DNA of 64,000 nucleotides. Origin: Chloroflexota bacterium (lineage in GTDB: Bacteria; Chloroflexota; Anaerolineae; Anaerolineales; VGOW01). The stretch is from positions 85,722 to 149,721 of the forward strand of contig JACRBQ010000035.1 of NCBI GenBank assembly GCA_016213135.1. Reading direction: 5' to 3'. Under the pieces are notes generated by a model. It was given only the letters and a program-made list of their open reading frames with translations, did not search any database and was not told the origin of the DNA. A program made the translations under genes and the position numbers. Positions 38,599 to 51,293 of this stretch are shown piece by piece; within the stretch, counting starts at the first letter, position 1, and the number at the start of each line of letters is the position of its first letter.

Positions 38599-39258
38599 AT
38601 GAATGACTCCCTCTTCTCTCAACTCTCCACCCTCGGCTCCAGCGTGGTGCTGTTGTTCGGCATCACCCTGTTGTGGCGGCGGAGCCTGCGCGCCTACACC
38701 GGCGCTTTTCAGTGGCAGTCGGCGGTGCTGGCGGCGATGTTTGTCATCATTGGCTACTTCGGCCACGACCCCGAACTGTATTTTGTGGCCGTCTTCTTCG
38801 GTATTCTCAAGGTGTTCATCCTGCCGCGCTATCTTGAGCGCATGGAAAAACGGTTCGGCGGTCAGCGCGAGTCCCAGCCTTACGTGAATGTCGCTACTTC
38901 GCTCATCCTGGCCGGCCTGCTCGTCCTGCTGGCCTACGCCATCACCCGCCCGTTGGTGCTGGTGAGCGCGCTTCCGACGCGCGGCGGCCTGCCGCTGGCC
39001 ATGGGACTCATCTTCGTCGGGCTGTTCGTCGTCATTACGCGCAAGAAGGCGCTGACGCAAATCGTCGGCTTTCTGGTGATGGAGAACGGCATCGCGCTGC
39101 TGGCCGTGCTCGGCACCTTCGGCATCCCGCTCATCGTCGAGCTGGGCGTGTTCTTGGATGTGCTGATGGGCTTCCTCGTCATGCAGGTCTTCGTCTATCA
39201 CATTCATGGCACATTCGAATCCATTGACGTTGACCAGTTGAATGAACTCAAACACTGA
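38599..39258 (+). CDS. Membrane subunit, HyfE family (NuoK-like)
   Basis: 219 residues with about six or seven membrane helices. The C-terminal half matches the NuoK-like part of HyfE: LAMGLIFVGLFVVITRKKALTQIVGFLVMENGIALLAVL (helices with the conserved Glu in MENG) and ELGVFLDVLMGFLVMQVFVYHIHGTF. It lies 11 bases upstream of the HyfF-like gene. It likely takes part in the ion-translocating membrane arm. Confidence 0.88.
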   Translation: MNDSLFSQLSTLGSSVVLLFGITLLWRRSLRAYTGAFQWQSAVLAAMFVIIGYFGHDPELYFVAVFFGILKVFILPRYLERMEKRFGGQRESQPYVNVATSLILAGLLVLLAYAITRPLVLVSALPTRGGLPLAMGLIFVGLFVVITRKKALTQIVGFLVMENGIALLAVLGTFGIPLIVELGVFLDVLMGFLVMQVFVYHIHGTFESIDVDQLNELKH

Positions 39259-39269
39259 GTAATCCCCAT

Positions 39270-40787
<1,518 letters not shown>

Positions 40788-40800
40788 AGGGCGCTTCGCT

Positions 40801-42405
<1,605 letters not shown>

Positions 42406-42510
42406 CGCGCATCTTTCATTCGCAGAATATCTCAAAGCAGGCGTGCCAATCACGCCGGCGACGCCGACGAGTTGAACGGAGTTGATCGATGAAATCATTG
42501 CTTGCGTAAC

Positions 42511-43029
42511 ATGAAGAGCATCAGTCTGCGACGTAAGCGGAAATGGCCCTTCTTTTGGCAACAAGAGAAGCCTGCCGATTTGAAACAGGCCGACCTGCAC
42601 GGTCAGGATTTGCGGGTCATGGCGCTGGACGGCGCGCATCTGCAACATGCCAATCTGTCCGGCTGCAATTTGTGCGGGGCCAGCTTGGTCGGCGCTAACC
42701 TTGACTTTGCCAACCTCAGCCAGGCGGATTTGACCGAGGCCAATTTGAGCGTTGCCACACTGTACGCCGGCGATCTGCGCGAAGCGACATTGACCCGGAC
42801 CAATCTGTTCAGCGCCGATCTCCGTCACGCCAATCTCCACGAGGCCAATTTGCGAGAGGCCAATCTGATCGATGCGGATTTGCGCGGGGCAAAATTGGTC
42901 GGGGCCGACTTGCATTCCGCTGTTTTGCGCGGCGCTGACCTGACCGGCGCAGAATTAGCTCAAGCAGATTTTACTGCGGCAGACTTGACCGAGGCGGTGA
43001 TGCCCGATGACACAGGCAAACATCATTGA
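42511..43029 (+). CDS. Pentapeptide repeat protein
   Basis: 172 residues. From about residue 27 to 165 the sequence is built of A(D/N)Lxx pentapeptides (ADLKQ, ANLSG, ANLDF, ADLTE, ANLRE, ADLRG, ADLTG), which fold into a right-handed four-sided beta helix. No membrane segment is seen. Some members mimic DNA and bind gyrase, most have no known role. The ATG at 42511 is preferred to TTG at 42502. The CBS gene overlaps its 3' end and the Ehr cluster lies 105 bases upstream. Confidence 0.9.
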   Translation: MKSISLRRKRKWPFFWQQEKPADLKQADLHGQDLRVMALDGAHLQHANLSGCNLCGASLVGANLDFANLSQADLTEANLSVATLYAGDLREATLTRTNLFSADLRHANLHEANLREANLIDADLRGAKLVGADLHSAVLRGADLTGAELAQADFTAADLTEAVMPDDTGKHH

Positions 43030-43468
43030 AAGGATGCCCATGTTGGTAAAAAACGCGATGCAGATCGGCAGTGTCCATACTCGCCCAGAGGCAACCCTCC
43101 ATGAGGCAGCCGAGTTAATGATCAAGCATGGCGTGACTGCTCTCGCGGTCATGTCCGACGATCGAGTCGTGGGAGTCATCCGGTTGGCAGACTTGCTGAC
43201 GGCGCCAATCCCGGCCGGTTATCATGGGCATGCGTCAGAACATCGCGATGCGACGCAACTATTGGAAACTTGGAAGCTGCTGGCAGTGCAGCAAATCATG
43301 AACGATCACCCAATCTCGGTATACGAGGATACACCGTTGATGAAGGCGGTCGCCCTGATGATCAACCATAATCGCCAGCAGTTGCCCGTCCTGCGCGGGG
43401 GCAAGATCGTAGGAATGTTGACCCGCGCTGATGTTGTGCGGACGCTGCTGATGGTGAAGCAGGTTTGA
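43007..43468 (+). CDS. CBS domain pair protein
   Basis: 153 residues: two CBS domains (about 14-70, HTRPEATLHEAAELMIKHGVTALAV then VVGVIRLADLL; and about 90-150, ISVYEDTPLMKAVALMINHNRQQLPVL then IVGMLTRADVVR). Stand-alone CBS pairs bind adenine nucleotides such as AMP, ATP or c-di-AMP and act as sensors. Starting at 43007 it overlaps the pentapeptide gene by 23 bases; an ATG at 43040 with GAAAGG six bases upstream is a good alternative. Nearness to a c-di-AMP-controlled region is of interest. Confidence 0.85.
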   Translation: MTQANIIERMPMLVKNAMQIGSVHTRPEATLHEAAELMIKHGVTALAVMSDDRVVGVIRLADLLTAPIPAGYHGHASEHRDATQLLETWKLLAVQQIMNDHPISVYEDTPLMKAVALMINHNRQQLPVLRGGKIVGMLTRADVVRTLLMVKQV

Positions 43469-43512
43469 ATAAGCGCGAGTTTCTGGCGTAGAGCCACACT
43501 CCTCGCACGCCG

Positions 43513-44088
43513 TTACGGCGCAGCGGTGGCCGTGGGTGTTTCGATCACGGTGATTTTGATGAACAGCACCGGCCCGAACGCCTTGCCATCGGCGTCGCGC
43601 AGTTGCCATTTGCCTGCGTAGTCGCCGGGGGCGGTGGGCGCGGTCATGCTAATTTGCACCACGGCCTCGCTGCCCGCTTTTGCCGGATACAGCCCGTGCT
43701 CGCCCGAAGCGCCCATGGAATTACCCTCCACATAAGTCACCCGGTAATCGGGTCCCCAATCGCACGTGCCGCTGTTGCGAACGCTCCAGCGTTTGTCAAT
43801 GGCCACGCCCGGAAGGAGCTGCGAGAAATCCGGCACGGTGAGGTCGCTGAGGAAGGCGGCATCGTTGGCGCAGGGGGCGGGCGTGGGCGCCGGTGCTGGC
43901 GGGGTGAACGGGGTGGCGGGCACCAGCGTGAAGCCCGGTTCGGGAGTGCGGGTGAGGGGGATGACGAGGACGTTGGGTGTGGATGCGCCCATCGGCGACG
44001 CGGGCGGGGGCGCGGCCGTGCGCGGCGCGGGGGTTGCCGATCCGCACGCGGCGGCCAGCAGGGCGATGAGTAACACAAATCTGCGCAT
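43513..44088 (-). CDS. Lipoprotein with NBR1-like immunoglobulin domain
   Basis: 191 residues. The signal peptide MRRFVLLIALLAAACGS ends in a lipobox (LAAC). A Pro/Thr/Ala-rich spacer runs to about residue 75. The rest resembles the Ig-like Next-to-BRCA1 central domain common in Chloroflexota surface proteins: LPGVAIDKRWSVRNSGTCDW with the conserved Trp-Asn-G-T-C-x-W pattern, then GEHGLYPAKAGSEAVVQISMTAP and PGDYAGKWQLRDADG. It is likely exposed on the outer face of the membrane. Function is unknown. Confidence 0.75.
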   Translation of the reverse strand: MRRFVLLIALLAAACGSATPAPRTAAPPPASPMGASTPNVLVIPLTRTPEPGFTLVPATPFTPPAPAPTPAPCANDAAFLSDLTVPDFSQLLPGVAIDKRWSVRNSGTCDWGPDYRVTYVEGNSMGASGEHGLYPAKAGSEAVVQISMTAPTAPGDYAGKWQLRDADGKAFGPVLFIKITVIETPTATAAP

Positions 44089-44104
44089 CGCATGGATTAT
44101 AGAA

Positions 44105-44140
44105 CAAAAAACGGGCTCACCCGGCGGGGAGTCCGTTTTG
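44105..44140. terminator. Intrinsic terminator after recA
   Basis: An imperfect GC stem (AACGGGCTCACC pairing with GGAGTCCGTT) with A/T-rich flanks on both sides. On the minus strand it gives a T run just past recA. The lipoprotein gene starts on its other side. Confidence 0.75.
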
Positions 44141-44161
44141 GTTGACAGGCGTGGAGATGGG

Positions 44162-45292
44162 CTACACCGCCACCTCTTCGGCGACGGCTTCGGCGTCGGC
44201 CTCGACCGCCTCTTCCGATTCGACCTCGGCGCGCACCACGGGCAGGGGGGCGGCCCCGGCGACGGTTTGGGCGCGAATGGCTAACTCGATTTCCTCGGCC
44301 AGGTCGGGATTTTCGCGCAGGTAGTTCTTGGCATTCTCGCGCCCTTGCCCCAGCCGGGTGTCGCCGTAGGCGAAGAACGCTCCGCGCTTGCTAATGACTT
44401 CCAGCGCCGCGCCGATGTCGATCAGCTCGCCAACCTTGCTGATGCCCTCGTTGTACATGATGTCGAATTCGGCCTCGCGGAACGGCGGGGCCACTTTGTT
44501 TTTGGTGACGCGCACGCGGGTGCGGCTGCCCAGGATGTCTTGCCCGACCTTGATGGCCTGAATGCGGCGCACGTCGCAGCGGATGCTGGCATAAAATTTG
44601 AGCGCCATGCCGCCGGTGGTGGTTTCGGGGTTGCCGAACATGACGCCGATTTTTTGCCGGAGCTGGTTGGTGAAGAGCACCGCGGTGTTCGATTGTTTGA
44701 TGGCGCCCGACAGCTTGCGCAGGGCCTGGCTCATCAAACGGGCGTGCAGTCCCATGTGGCTATCGCCCATTTCGCCTTCAATTTCGGCGCGGGGCACCAG
44801 GGCGGCCACCGAGTCCACCACCACCACGTCCATAGCCCCCGAGCGCACCAGCGCCTCGGCGATTTCCAGCGCCTGCTCGCCGGTGTCCGGCTGGGCAATG
44901 TACAGGTTATCCACGTCCACCCCGCACTTGGCGGCATAAACCGGGTCGAGGGCGTGTTCCATGTCGATGTAGCCGCAAATGCCGCCGCGCTTCTGCGCCT
45001 GGGCTACCACGTGCTGGCACAGGGTGGTTTTGCCCGACGACTCCGGTCCGTAGATTTCGGTCACGCGCCCGCGCGGCAAGCCGCCGATGCCGAGGGCAAT
45101 ATCGAGGGCCAGCGAGCCGGTGGGGATGCTTTCCACTTGCATGTGGGTGGCATCGCCGAGTCGCATAATTGACCCGTCGCCGAAGCGTTTGGTCAAATCG
45201 CCCAGCGTTTTATCCAGACTGTTTCTCCGAGCCGCCTGGGCTGCAAGCTCGCTCTTTTCGATTCTCTCGGCTTTGTCACTTTTGCTTGCCAT
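44162..45292 (-). CDS. recA: Recombinase A
   Basis: 376 residues. RecA drives homologous recombination and LexA self-cleavage. Walker A is GPESSGKTT, Walker B is [22 protein letters not shown] (in part), and the L2 DNA-binding loop contains [10 protein letters not shown], with [12 protein letters not shown] before it. The acidic Glu/Ala tail ends the protein. The ATG at 45292 follows GGAGA by seven bases. A consensus promoter and an SOS box lie 57-100 bases upstream. Confidence 0.98.
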   Translation of the reverse strand: MASKSDKAERIEKSELAAQAARRNSLDKTLGDLTKRFGDGSIMRLGDATHMQVESIPTGSLALDIALGIGGLPRGRVTEIYGPESSGKTTLCQHVVAQAQKRGGICGYIDMEHALDPVYAAKCGVDVDNLYIAQPDTGEQALEIAEALVRSGAMDVVVVDSVAALVPRAEIEGEMGDSHMGLHARLMSQALRKLSGAIKQSNTAVLFTNQLRQKIGVMFGNPETTTGGMALKFYASIRCDVRRIQAIKVGQDILGSRTRVRVTKNKVAPPFREAEFDIMYNEGISKVGELIDIGAALEVISKRGAFFAYGDTRLGQGRENAKNYLRENPDLAEEIELAIRAQTVAGAAPLPVVRAEVESEEAVEADAEAVAEEVAV

Positions 45293-45348
45293 GGTGGGGT
45301 CTCCTGTGAAGTATATAAAACCAGTCGCCAATAGAGGGGAAACGGCTG

Positions 45349-45360
45349 GAACGTATGTTC
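45349..45360. promoter_or_regulatory. SOS box (LexA site) of recA
   Basis: GAACGTATGTTC is a perfect GAAC-N4-GTTC palindrome of the Bacillus type. It lies directly downstream of the recA -10 box. A weaker GAAC-N4-GTGT sequence lies at 45368-45379 within the promoter spacer. Confidence 0.85.
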
Positions 45361-45361
45361 T

Positions 45362-45390
45362 ATACTAGAACAAATGTGTTTGATTGTCAA
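45362..45390 (-). promoter_or_regulatory. recA promoter
   Basis: On the minus strand TTGACA (45390-45385), 17 bases, TAGTAT (45367-45362), with the SOS box immediately downstream. Confidence 0.8.
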
Positions 45391-45457
45391 TGATCAGTTT
45401 TGGCAGTCCCCACATGGCGGGCGCACCGCACGGCTGCCAGCGCCATGTTTCTGCCCT

Positions 45458-45479
45458 GGGCGAACACACAGGTTCGCCC
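45458..45479. repeat. Short palindromic intergenic repeat
   Basis: GGGCGAAC and GTTCGCCC flank a six-base loop. It resembles the GGGCGATTC/GAATCGCCC repeat found inside the dehydrogenase gene near 1.9 kb. It lies between recA and the HD-GYP gene, in a gap with no other recognisable feature. Confidence 0.6.
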
Positions 45480-45509
45480 CCACAATTTTGAGAAGATACC
45501 GTTGCCACG

Positions 45510-46496
45510 CTAACCGGCGGTGGCGTGCGCCTCGGCAATCAGCCCCTTTTGGCACGCCCGCGCAAAGGCCTCCACCACGTGCGGGTCAAAGTGGCTGCCA
45601 GATTCCACCGTGATGGCCGCCACCCCCTCGTCAATCGGCAACCCCTCTCGATACGGCCGGTCGCTGGTCATCGCGTCGAACATATCGGCCACAGTCAGCA
45701 GCCGGGCCGCCGGTGGAATGGCCTCTCCGGCCAACTTGTCGGGATACCCTTCGCCATCGTAGCGCTCGTGGTGATGCCTGATGCACGGAATAGCCGCCGC
45801 CAGATACGGAATGTTGCGGATCATAAACGCCCCGGTCTCCGGGTGCTTGCGCATCTCGGCAAACTCCTCATCCGTCAACTTGCCCGGCTTGCCCAAAATA
45901 TGTTCGGGCACGGCAATCTTGCCGATGTCGTGCAAAATTGCGCCCAGCTCCAAATCGGCTAACTGAGCCTCCGTCCAGCCCATTTCGCGGGCAATCACCG
46001 CCGCGTAGGCGCTCACGCGCTCCACGTGTCCGCGCGTGTACGCATCGCGCGATTCAATCGCATTGGCCAGCACGGTCAAACTATCCTTGTACGCCAGCTG
46101 CAATTGGGCCAACGCAATGTCCTGCGTGCGCTTCAGCTTCACCCGAACGGCCGTCAGCAACTCCTCGGGGCCCCACGGCTTGGTGATGTAATCGTCGGCC
46201 CCCAGCCCCTTGCCAATCAGCACATCCTTTTTCTCCGCTCGCGCCGTCAGGAACAGAAACGGAATGGTCGTCCACTCCGGGCGTGTCCGCACCAATTCGA
46301 AAAACTCGAAGCCGTCCATCACCGGCATGGTAATGTCCGAAATGATGATGTCCGGCATACGGGCCTCCAGCCGCCGGAGTCCCTCCTTGCCGTTGGGAGC
46401 CAACTCCACCTGATAGCCCACCATTTGCAGCCACTCGCGCAATCCCTGCGACAGCGCTTCGTTATCTTCGACAATCAAAATCAACTCGCCAGTCAT
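45510..46496 (-). CDS. Response regulator with HD-GYP output domain
   Basis: 328 residues. A receiver domain (about 5-120) has the phospho-acceptor Asp in IIISDITMPVMDGFEF and the Lys in YITKPWG. A coiled linker leads to an HD-GYP domain (about 150-325) with HVERVSAYA, LHDIGKIAVPEHIL and HHERYDGEGYPDKLAGE. HD-GYP domains hydrolyse c-di-GMP to GMP. All metal ligands and the GYP motif are kept, so activity is expected. No sensor kinase gene is adjacent. Confidence 0.93.
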   Translation of the reverse strand: MTGELILIVEDNEALSQGLREWLQMVGYQVELAPNGKEGLRRLEARMPDIIISDITMPVMDGFEFFELVRTRPEWTTIPFLFLTARAEKKDVLIGKGLGADDYITKPWGPEELLTAVRVKLKRTQDIALAQLQLAYKDSLTVLANAIESRDAYTRGHVERVSAYAAVIAREMGWTEAQLADLELGAILHDIGKIAVPEHILGKPGKLTDEEFAEMRKHPETGAFMIRNIPYLAAAIPCIRHHHERYDGEGYPDKLAGEAIPPAARLLTVADMFDAMTSDRPYREGLPIDEGVAAITVESGSHFDPHVVEAFARACQKGLIAEAHATAG

Positions 46497-46589
46497 ATCA
46501 CCTCATGGTTACTCATTGGCCGACCGCTTGTGAATAATCCTGCCTCGATGTTATATTACTGTAGTCCCGACTCTATCAGGAAATACATT

Positions 46590-48083
46590 ATGCCCCGAAT
46601 TCGGGTTCACATTCTTCTGACCCTCAGCCTTGTTGCCACCCTGGCCCTCGCCGCGTGCGTCGGCGCGTCGGCCCCGACGGCCACGCCTGCGCCGGCCATT
46701 GCCCTCACCCCGTGCCAGCTCTCGGCCCCAGGCTCTGCCGCCCGCTTCAAAGCAAAGTGCGGCACGCTCACCGTCTTTGAGAATCGCGCCGCCGCGGCGG
46801 GCCGCACCATCAACCTGCGCATTGCCGTGCTGCCCGCCATTAGCCGCAGCCCGGCGCCCGACCCGCTGTTCTTTCTCGCGGGCGGCCCCGGTCAGGCGGC
46901 CACAGAATCATTCGTCGAGCTGCGAGTCGCTTTCGACAAGATCAACCGCATGCGCGACATCGTGCTGGTGGATCAGCGCGGTACCGGCGGCTCGAACCCC
47001 CTGCATTGTCAGGCCTCACCGGACGATCCGGAGTCGCTCGATGATGCCGCCCTCAGCCGCTGGCTGGCCGCCTGTTTGCAGCAGCTTCCCGGCGACCCCA
47101 AACTTTATACCACATCCATTGCCATGGACGATCTGGATGCCGTCCGCGCGGCGCTGGGCTACAACCAGATCAACCTTTACGGCGTATCGTATGGCACGCG
47201 AGCCGCGCTCGCTTACTTGCGCCAATACCCGCAACGCGTGCGCGCCGTTGTCCTCGACGGCGTCGTGCCGTCCGATATTGCTCTCGGGCTGGATGCGGCC
47301 CGTGACGCCCAGCACGCCCTCGACCTGATCTTCCAACGCTGTGCCGCCGACTCGGCCTGTGCTGCCGCCTTTCCATCCCTGCCCGGCGAATTCCAATCAC
47401 TGCTGGAAACTTTGCAGGCCAACCCCCCCCGGGTCACCGTGCGGCATCCCTTCTCCGGCGTGCCCACCACCATTGCCCTCACCCGCAGCACCGTGGCCGG
47501 CACCGTGCGCCTGCTCAGCTACACTGCCGAAACCGCCGCCCTTTTGCCGCTGCTCATCCACAACGCCCAGAGCCGGCAGGATTACACCGAACTGGCCGCT
47601 CAGGCCATGATGCTGCAAGGGCAATTAAACAATAGTCTCAGCCCCGGGATGGCCTACTCGGTGCAATGCGCCGAAGATGCGCCCTTCCTCGATGCCGCCG
47701 AGGCGGCCCGCGCCAACGCCTCGGCCTATCTGCAGAACCTGCTCACGGATGGCCTCGGCCAAGTGTGCGCCCTGTGGCCGCGCGGCGACATCCCCGCCGA
47801 CTTCAAACAACCGGTGTCGTCCAACGTGCCCGTGCTGCTGCTTTCCGGCGAAGCCGACCCCGTGACCCCGCCCGATAACGCCGCCCACGCGGCGGCCACG
47901 CTGCCCAACAGCCTGCAACTGGTTGCGCCGGGGCAGGGGCACAATGTGGTGTACCGGGGGTGCATTCCCAAAGTGATGACGGCCTTTGTCGAATCCGGCT
48001 CGGTATCTGGCCTCGATGCCGCTTGCGTAGGCGACCTGGCCCCCGTGCCGTTTTTTATCAACTACTCCGGCCCCAAGCCATAG
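46590..48083 (+). CDS. Secreted alpha/beta hydrolase, tripeptidyl-aminopeptidase (TAP) type lipoprotein
   Basis: 497 residues. A signal peptide with lipobox (LALAAC) is followed by an alpha/beta hydrolase fold: FFLAGGPGQAATE (oxyanion region), DIVLVDQRGTGGS, nucleophile Ser in GVSYGTRAAL, Asp in SGEADPVTPP and His in GQGHNVV. The C-terminal TAP-like domain is typical of proline iminopeptidase/tripeptidyl aminopeptidases that trim N-terminal residues outside the cell. AGGA lies nine bases before the ATG at 46590; codons further upstream have no signal sequence. Confidence 0.88.
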   Translation: MPRIRVHILLTLSLVATLALAACVGASAPTATPAPAIALTPCQLSAPGSAARFKAKCGTLTVFENRAAAAGRTINLRIAVLPAISRSPAPDPLFFLAGGPGQAATESFVELRVAFDKINRMRDIVLVDQRGTGGSNPLHCQASPDDPESLDDAALSRWLAACLQQLPGDPKLYTTSIAMDDLDAVRAALGYNQINLYGVSYGTRAALAYLRQYPQRVRAVVLDGVVPSDIALGLDAARDAQHALDLIFQRCAADSACAAAFPSLPGEFQSLLETLQANPPRVTVRHPFSGVPTTIALTRSTVAGTVRLLSYTAETAALLPLLIHNAQSRQDYTELAAQAMMLQGQLNNSLSPGMAYSVQCAEDAPFLDAAEAARANASAYLQNLLTDGLGQVCALWPRGDIPADFKQPVSSNVPVLLLSGEADPVTPPDNAAHAAATLPNSLQLVAPGQGHNVVYRGCIPKVMTAFVESGSVSGLDAACVGDLAPVPFFINYSGPKP

Positions 48084-48115
48084 GGCGCCACTGTGCCGCC
48101 TGTCACCCCTCTACC

Positions 48116-48850
48116 ATGATCACTGCCAGCCACCTCCACAAATCGTTTGGCAAAGTCACTGCCATAGATGACGTGTCGTTCGACGCTCCCGATGGCAGCA
48201 TCACCGGGTTGCTCGGCCCCAACGGCGCGGGCAAAACAACCACCCTGCGTGTGCTCTACACCCTGCTCAAGCCGGAGCGGGGCAGGGCCTCGGTGGACGG
48301 CTTCGACACCGTGACCGCCGCCCCCGAAGTGCAGCGGCGCATTGGCGCGCTGGCCGACAGCCACGGCCTGTACACCCGGCTGACCGCGCGCGAGAACATT
48401 CGCTATTATGGCCGGCTGCACGGCCAGCAGGGCGGGGCGCTGGAGGCGAATATCGAAGCCCAGATCAAATTGCTGGACATGCAGGATTTCGCCGACCGCA
48501 TGACCGAGGGGTTTTCACAGGGGCAGCGCCTCAAGGTAGCCATTGCCCGCGCCCTTGTCCACCGGCCGGGCAACATATTGCTGGACGAGCCAACCAATGG
48601 GCTGGACGTGATGAGCACCCGCGCCATGCGGGCTTTTATCCGCCGCCTGCGCGACGAGGGCAAGTGCGTGGTGTTTTCGTCTCACGTGATGCAGGAAGTG
48701 TCGGCATTGTGCGACACCATTGTGGTCATTGCCCGGGGGCGGGTGGCCGCCGGCGGCACGCCGGACGAACTGCGCCGGACTACCGGGCAAGCCAATTTGG
48801 AGGACGCGTTTGTGGCGGCCATTGGCTCCGAAGAGGGGTTGATGCTGTGA
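48116..48850 (+). CDS. ABC transporter ATP-binding protein (NatA-like)
   Basis: 244 residues. Walker A GLLGPNGAGKTTT, signature FSQGQRLKVAIARAL (an FSQGQ variant of LSGGQ), Walker B ILLDEPTNGLD, and the switch His in VFSSHVMQEVS. With the next gene it forms an ABC-2 exporter of NatAB type, families linked to sodium or drug efflux. The ATG at 48116 is chosen from the conserved N-terminus. It overlaps the permease gene (GTGA). Confidence 0.9.
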   Translation: MITASHLHKSFGKVTAIDDVSFDAPDGSITGLLGPNGAGKTTTLRVLYTLLKPERGRASVDGFDTVTAAPEVQRRIGALADSHGLYTRLTARENIRYYGRLHGQQGGALEANIEAQIKLLDMQDFADRMTEGFSQGQRLKVAIARALVHRPGNILLDEPTNGLDVMSTRAMRAFIRRLRDEGKCVVFSSHVMQEVSALCDTIVVIARGRVAAGGTPDELRRTTGQANLEDAFVAAIGSEEGLML

Positions 48851-50025
48851 GGAACAAAATCTGGATCGTCTTTCAAAAAGAGCTGGTGGACAACCTGCGC
48901 GACCGCCGCACGATCACCAGCGCCCTCTTTTCGGCGGTGTTCACGCCCATGCTGCTCATGGGGGTGTTTGTGGTGCTGGGGCAAACGACGGCCGACCGGG
49001 CCGAGCGGTTGCTCACGCTGCCCGTGTCCGGCGCGGAAAACGCCCCGGCGCTGATCCAGTTCCTGCGGCAGAACAACGTGCAACCGGGGCCGCCGCCCGT
49101 CGATCCCCAAGCCGATGTGCGCGCCGGCAACAACGACGTGGTGCTCGTCATCCCGCCGGGCTTTGCCGAAGATTTTAGCGCCGGGCGGCCCGCCACCGTG
49201 CAGCTTGTGTTCGACGATTCGCGCACGGCGGCCGGCGTTACCGTGCGCCGGGTGCGCGGCCTGCTGGACGGCTACAGCCGCCAGATTGGGGCGCTGCGAT
49301 TGCTGGCGCGCGGCATCAGCCCCGCCGTCACGACGGCGCTTGCCATTGAGGAGGTGGACATTTCCACGCCGCAGAGTCAGGCGGCCAGCTTTTTGAACAT
49401 TACCCCGTACATTTTGGTGCTGGTAGTGTTCACCGGCGGCCTGTCCATCATCACCGACATCACCGCCGGGGAGCGCGAGCGCGGCTCGCTGGAGCCGCTG
49501 CTGATCAACCCGGTGCCCCGGCGCGATTTTGTGCTGGCCAAGCTGTGGGTGACGATGGCCTTCACGGCGACCATGGTCACGGTGACGCTGGCCGCGCTGG
49601 CTCTTGCTCTCAACCTTGCGCCCTTCGAAAAATACTTCGGCGTGCGCATCAGCCTGAACCTGGCCTCGTTGGTGGCCATCTGGCTCATTACCGTGCCGAT
49701 GGTGGTGTTCGCCGCTGCCCTGCAAATGGTGATCTCGGTGCGCTCCCGCAGCGTCAAAGAAGCGCAAACCATATTGTCGCTGATGGCGATTTTTCCCGGC
49801 CTGCCCGGTTTGTTCCTGGCCTTTGTGCCGGTGAAGAGCACGCCGGCCGCCATGCTCATACCCACCTTTGGGCAGCAATTGCTCATCAACCAGTTGATGC
49901 GCGGCGAGGCCGTGGCGCCGCTGCACGTGGCGGCCTCGGTGCTGGCCACACTGGGGCTGGGGGCCGCGCTGGTGCTGGTGGCTATTCGGCTGTACCAGCG
50001 GGAGCAGGTGCTGTTTGGGCGATAA
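48847..50025 (+). CDS. ABC-2 type permease (NatB-like)
   Basis: 392 residues. An N-terminal membrane helix (about 22-45), a large extracytoplasmic domain (about 60-175), then five helices including NITPYILVLVVFTGGLSII, with AGERERGSLEPLLINPVPRRDFVLAKL, the ABC-2 coupling loop, between them. GTG at 48847 overlaps the ATPase stop codon as GTGA, showing coupled translation. The substrate is not evident. Confidence 0.88.
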   Translation: MRNKIWIVFQKELVDNLRDRRTITSALFSAVFTPMLLMGVFVVLGQTTADRAERLLTLPVSGAENAPALIQFLRQNNVQPGPPPVDPQADVRAGNNDVVLVIPPGFAEDFSAGRPATVQLVFDDSRTAAGVTVRRVRGLLDGYSRQIGALRLLARGISPAVTTALAIEEVDISTPQSQAASFLNITPYILVLVVFTGGLSIITDITAGERERGSLEPLLINPVPRRDFVLAKLWVTMAFTATMVTVTLAALALALNLAPFEKYFGVRISLNLASLVAIWLITVPMVVFAAALQMVISVRSRSVKEAQTILSLMAIFPGLPGLFLAFVPVKSTPAAMLIPTFGQQLLINQLMRGEAVAPLHVAASVLATLGLGAALVLVAIRLYQREQVLFGR

Positions 50026-50076
50026 GGCGATGCCGCGAGGCGGGCGGTGGCCGCTGCCGCGCCGGGAAACACTGTG

Positions 50077-51024
50077 ATGACTCTAGCGCCATTTCAACTG
50101 ACTCCGGATTTTCGAGAGCGCGTATGGGGCGGGCAACGGCTAAGGCCGGGCACGCCGCCCATTGGCGAGGCGTGGGTAGTGTATGAGCACAACCGGGTGG
50201 CCACGGGACCCTACGCCGGGCGCACGCTGGGCGAGGTGGCTGCCCACACGTCGAGTGGCGAGGCGCTGCTGGGGCGCCGTGCGGCGCGCCAATGGGGGGC
50301 GCATTTTCCGCTGTTGATCAAATTGCTCGACTGCGCCGATTGGCTGTCGATGCAGGTGCATCCCGACGACGCGCAGGCCGTGCGGCTTGAGGGGCCGGGG
50401 CACTTTGGCAAAACGGAAGCGTGGCATATTCTCGAAGCCGACCCGGGCGCGCAAATCATCTCCGGGGTGCGGCCCGGCGCCACGGCGGAAATGCTGGCGG
50501 AGGCCATCAGGCATGGGACGCTGCCCGAGTTGGCGCAATACGCCACGGTGCGCGCGGGCGACACCATTCTTGTCCCGGCGGGCACGATTCACGCGCTGGG
50601 GCCGGGGCTGTTTCTGTATGAAGTTCAGCAGGCATCCGATATCACTTACCGCGTGTTCGACTGGAACCGCCCGGCTTCGGATGGGCGGCAATTGCACATT
50701 GAGCAGTCGTTGGCGGTGGCGAACCCGGCGGCAGTAGGGCAGCCCGTGCCGCTGCTGCCGCTCGACGATGCGGGCCGCGCGAGGCTGGCCTCGTGTGAAT
50801 ACTTTACGCTGGAACTGATCGGCGGCGAGGCCCCGGTGGCGCTGGATACGGCGGGCGAGTCTTTTCACGCCCTCACCGTGATCGAGGGGGCGGCTGTGGT
50901 GGAATGCGGGGGCGGGGCGCTAGCGTTGGGGCGGCTGGATACGGCGGTTGTGCCTGCGGCTACCGGCGCGTACCGGGTGAGATCCGAGGGCAGGTTCCGC
51001 GCACTGATATCCAGCGTAACGTGA
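50077..51024 (+). CDS. manA: Mannose-6-phosphate isomerase, class I
   Basis: 315 residues of the short Bacillus-type ManA. It interconverts mannose-6-phosphate and fructose-6-phosphate. Zinc ligands are visible in LSMQVHPDD (His), [10 protein letters not shown] (Glu) and [11 protein letters not shown] (His); WNRP lies in the C-terminal jelly-roll half. The N-terminus RVWGGQRL is typical. With manC at 18 kb it would supply GDP-mannose. ATG 50077 is preferred, with no strong ribosome site. Confidence 0.9.
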   Translation: MTLAPFQLTPDFRERVWGGQRLRPGTPPIGEAWVVYEHNRVATGPYAGRTLGEVAAHTSSGEALLGRRAARQWGAHFPLLIKLLDCADWLSMQVHPDDAQAVRLEGPGHFGKTEAWHILEADPGAQIISGVRPGATAEMLAEAIRHGTLPELAQYATVRAGDTILVPAGTIHALGPGLFLYEVQQASDITYRVFDWNRPASDGRQLHIEQSLAVANPAAVGQPVPLLPLDDAGRARLASCEYFTLELIGGEAPVALDTAGESFHALTVIEGAAVVECGGGALALGRLDTAVVPAATGAYRVRSEGRFRALISSVT

Positions 51025-51068
51025 CTAGCAGGGATTGGGTGCAAACCTTCGACAGTGAAAACCGCCGG

Positions 51069-51111
51069 GTAGCTGTCAGCAATCAGCAGTCAGCATTCAG
51101 CATTCAGCTTT
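51069..51111. repeat. Pseudo-periodic repeat (CAGCATT/CAGCAAT units)
   Basis: Six or so consecutive 7-8 base units of the form CAGCAAT, CAGCAGT, CAGCATT after the manA gene. From here to the integron cassette at 51294 nothing else can be supported. Confidence 0.65.
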
Positions 51112-51293
51112 GCCTATCTGCCGAACCTCGCCGACCCGCAGAACCTGAATAGGTTCTCTGTAACCACTCACGCAGTTCCGGGCAGTGTTTTTTGTCGCAT
51201 CTAACCCGCACGGAAATTGCATCTCACCCCGAACTTTTTTCTGCCTGGGCGTCCCAGCCAAGAAGGGTTGGGATCAGGCGGCGGGTGTCGGTG

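Noticed and set aside
46026-48083. Start of the TAP-like hydrolase near 46026
   Set aside because: The signal peptide and lipobox begin at 46590; upstream codons are antisense to the response regulator gene.
51199-51273. A second attC with ATCTAAC and GTTGGGA boxes
   Set aside because: The outer boxes pair only with a bulge and no complementary L boxes are seen inside.
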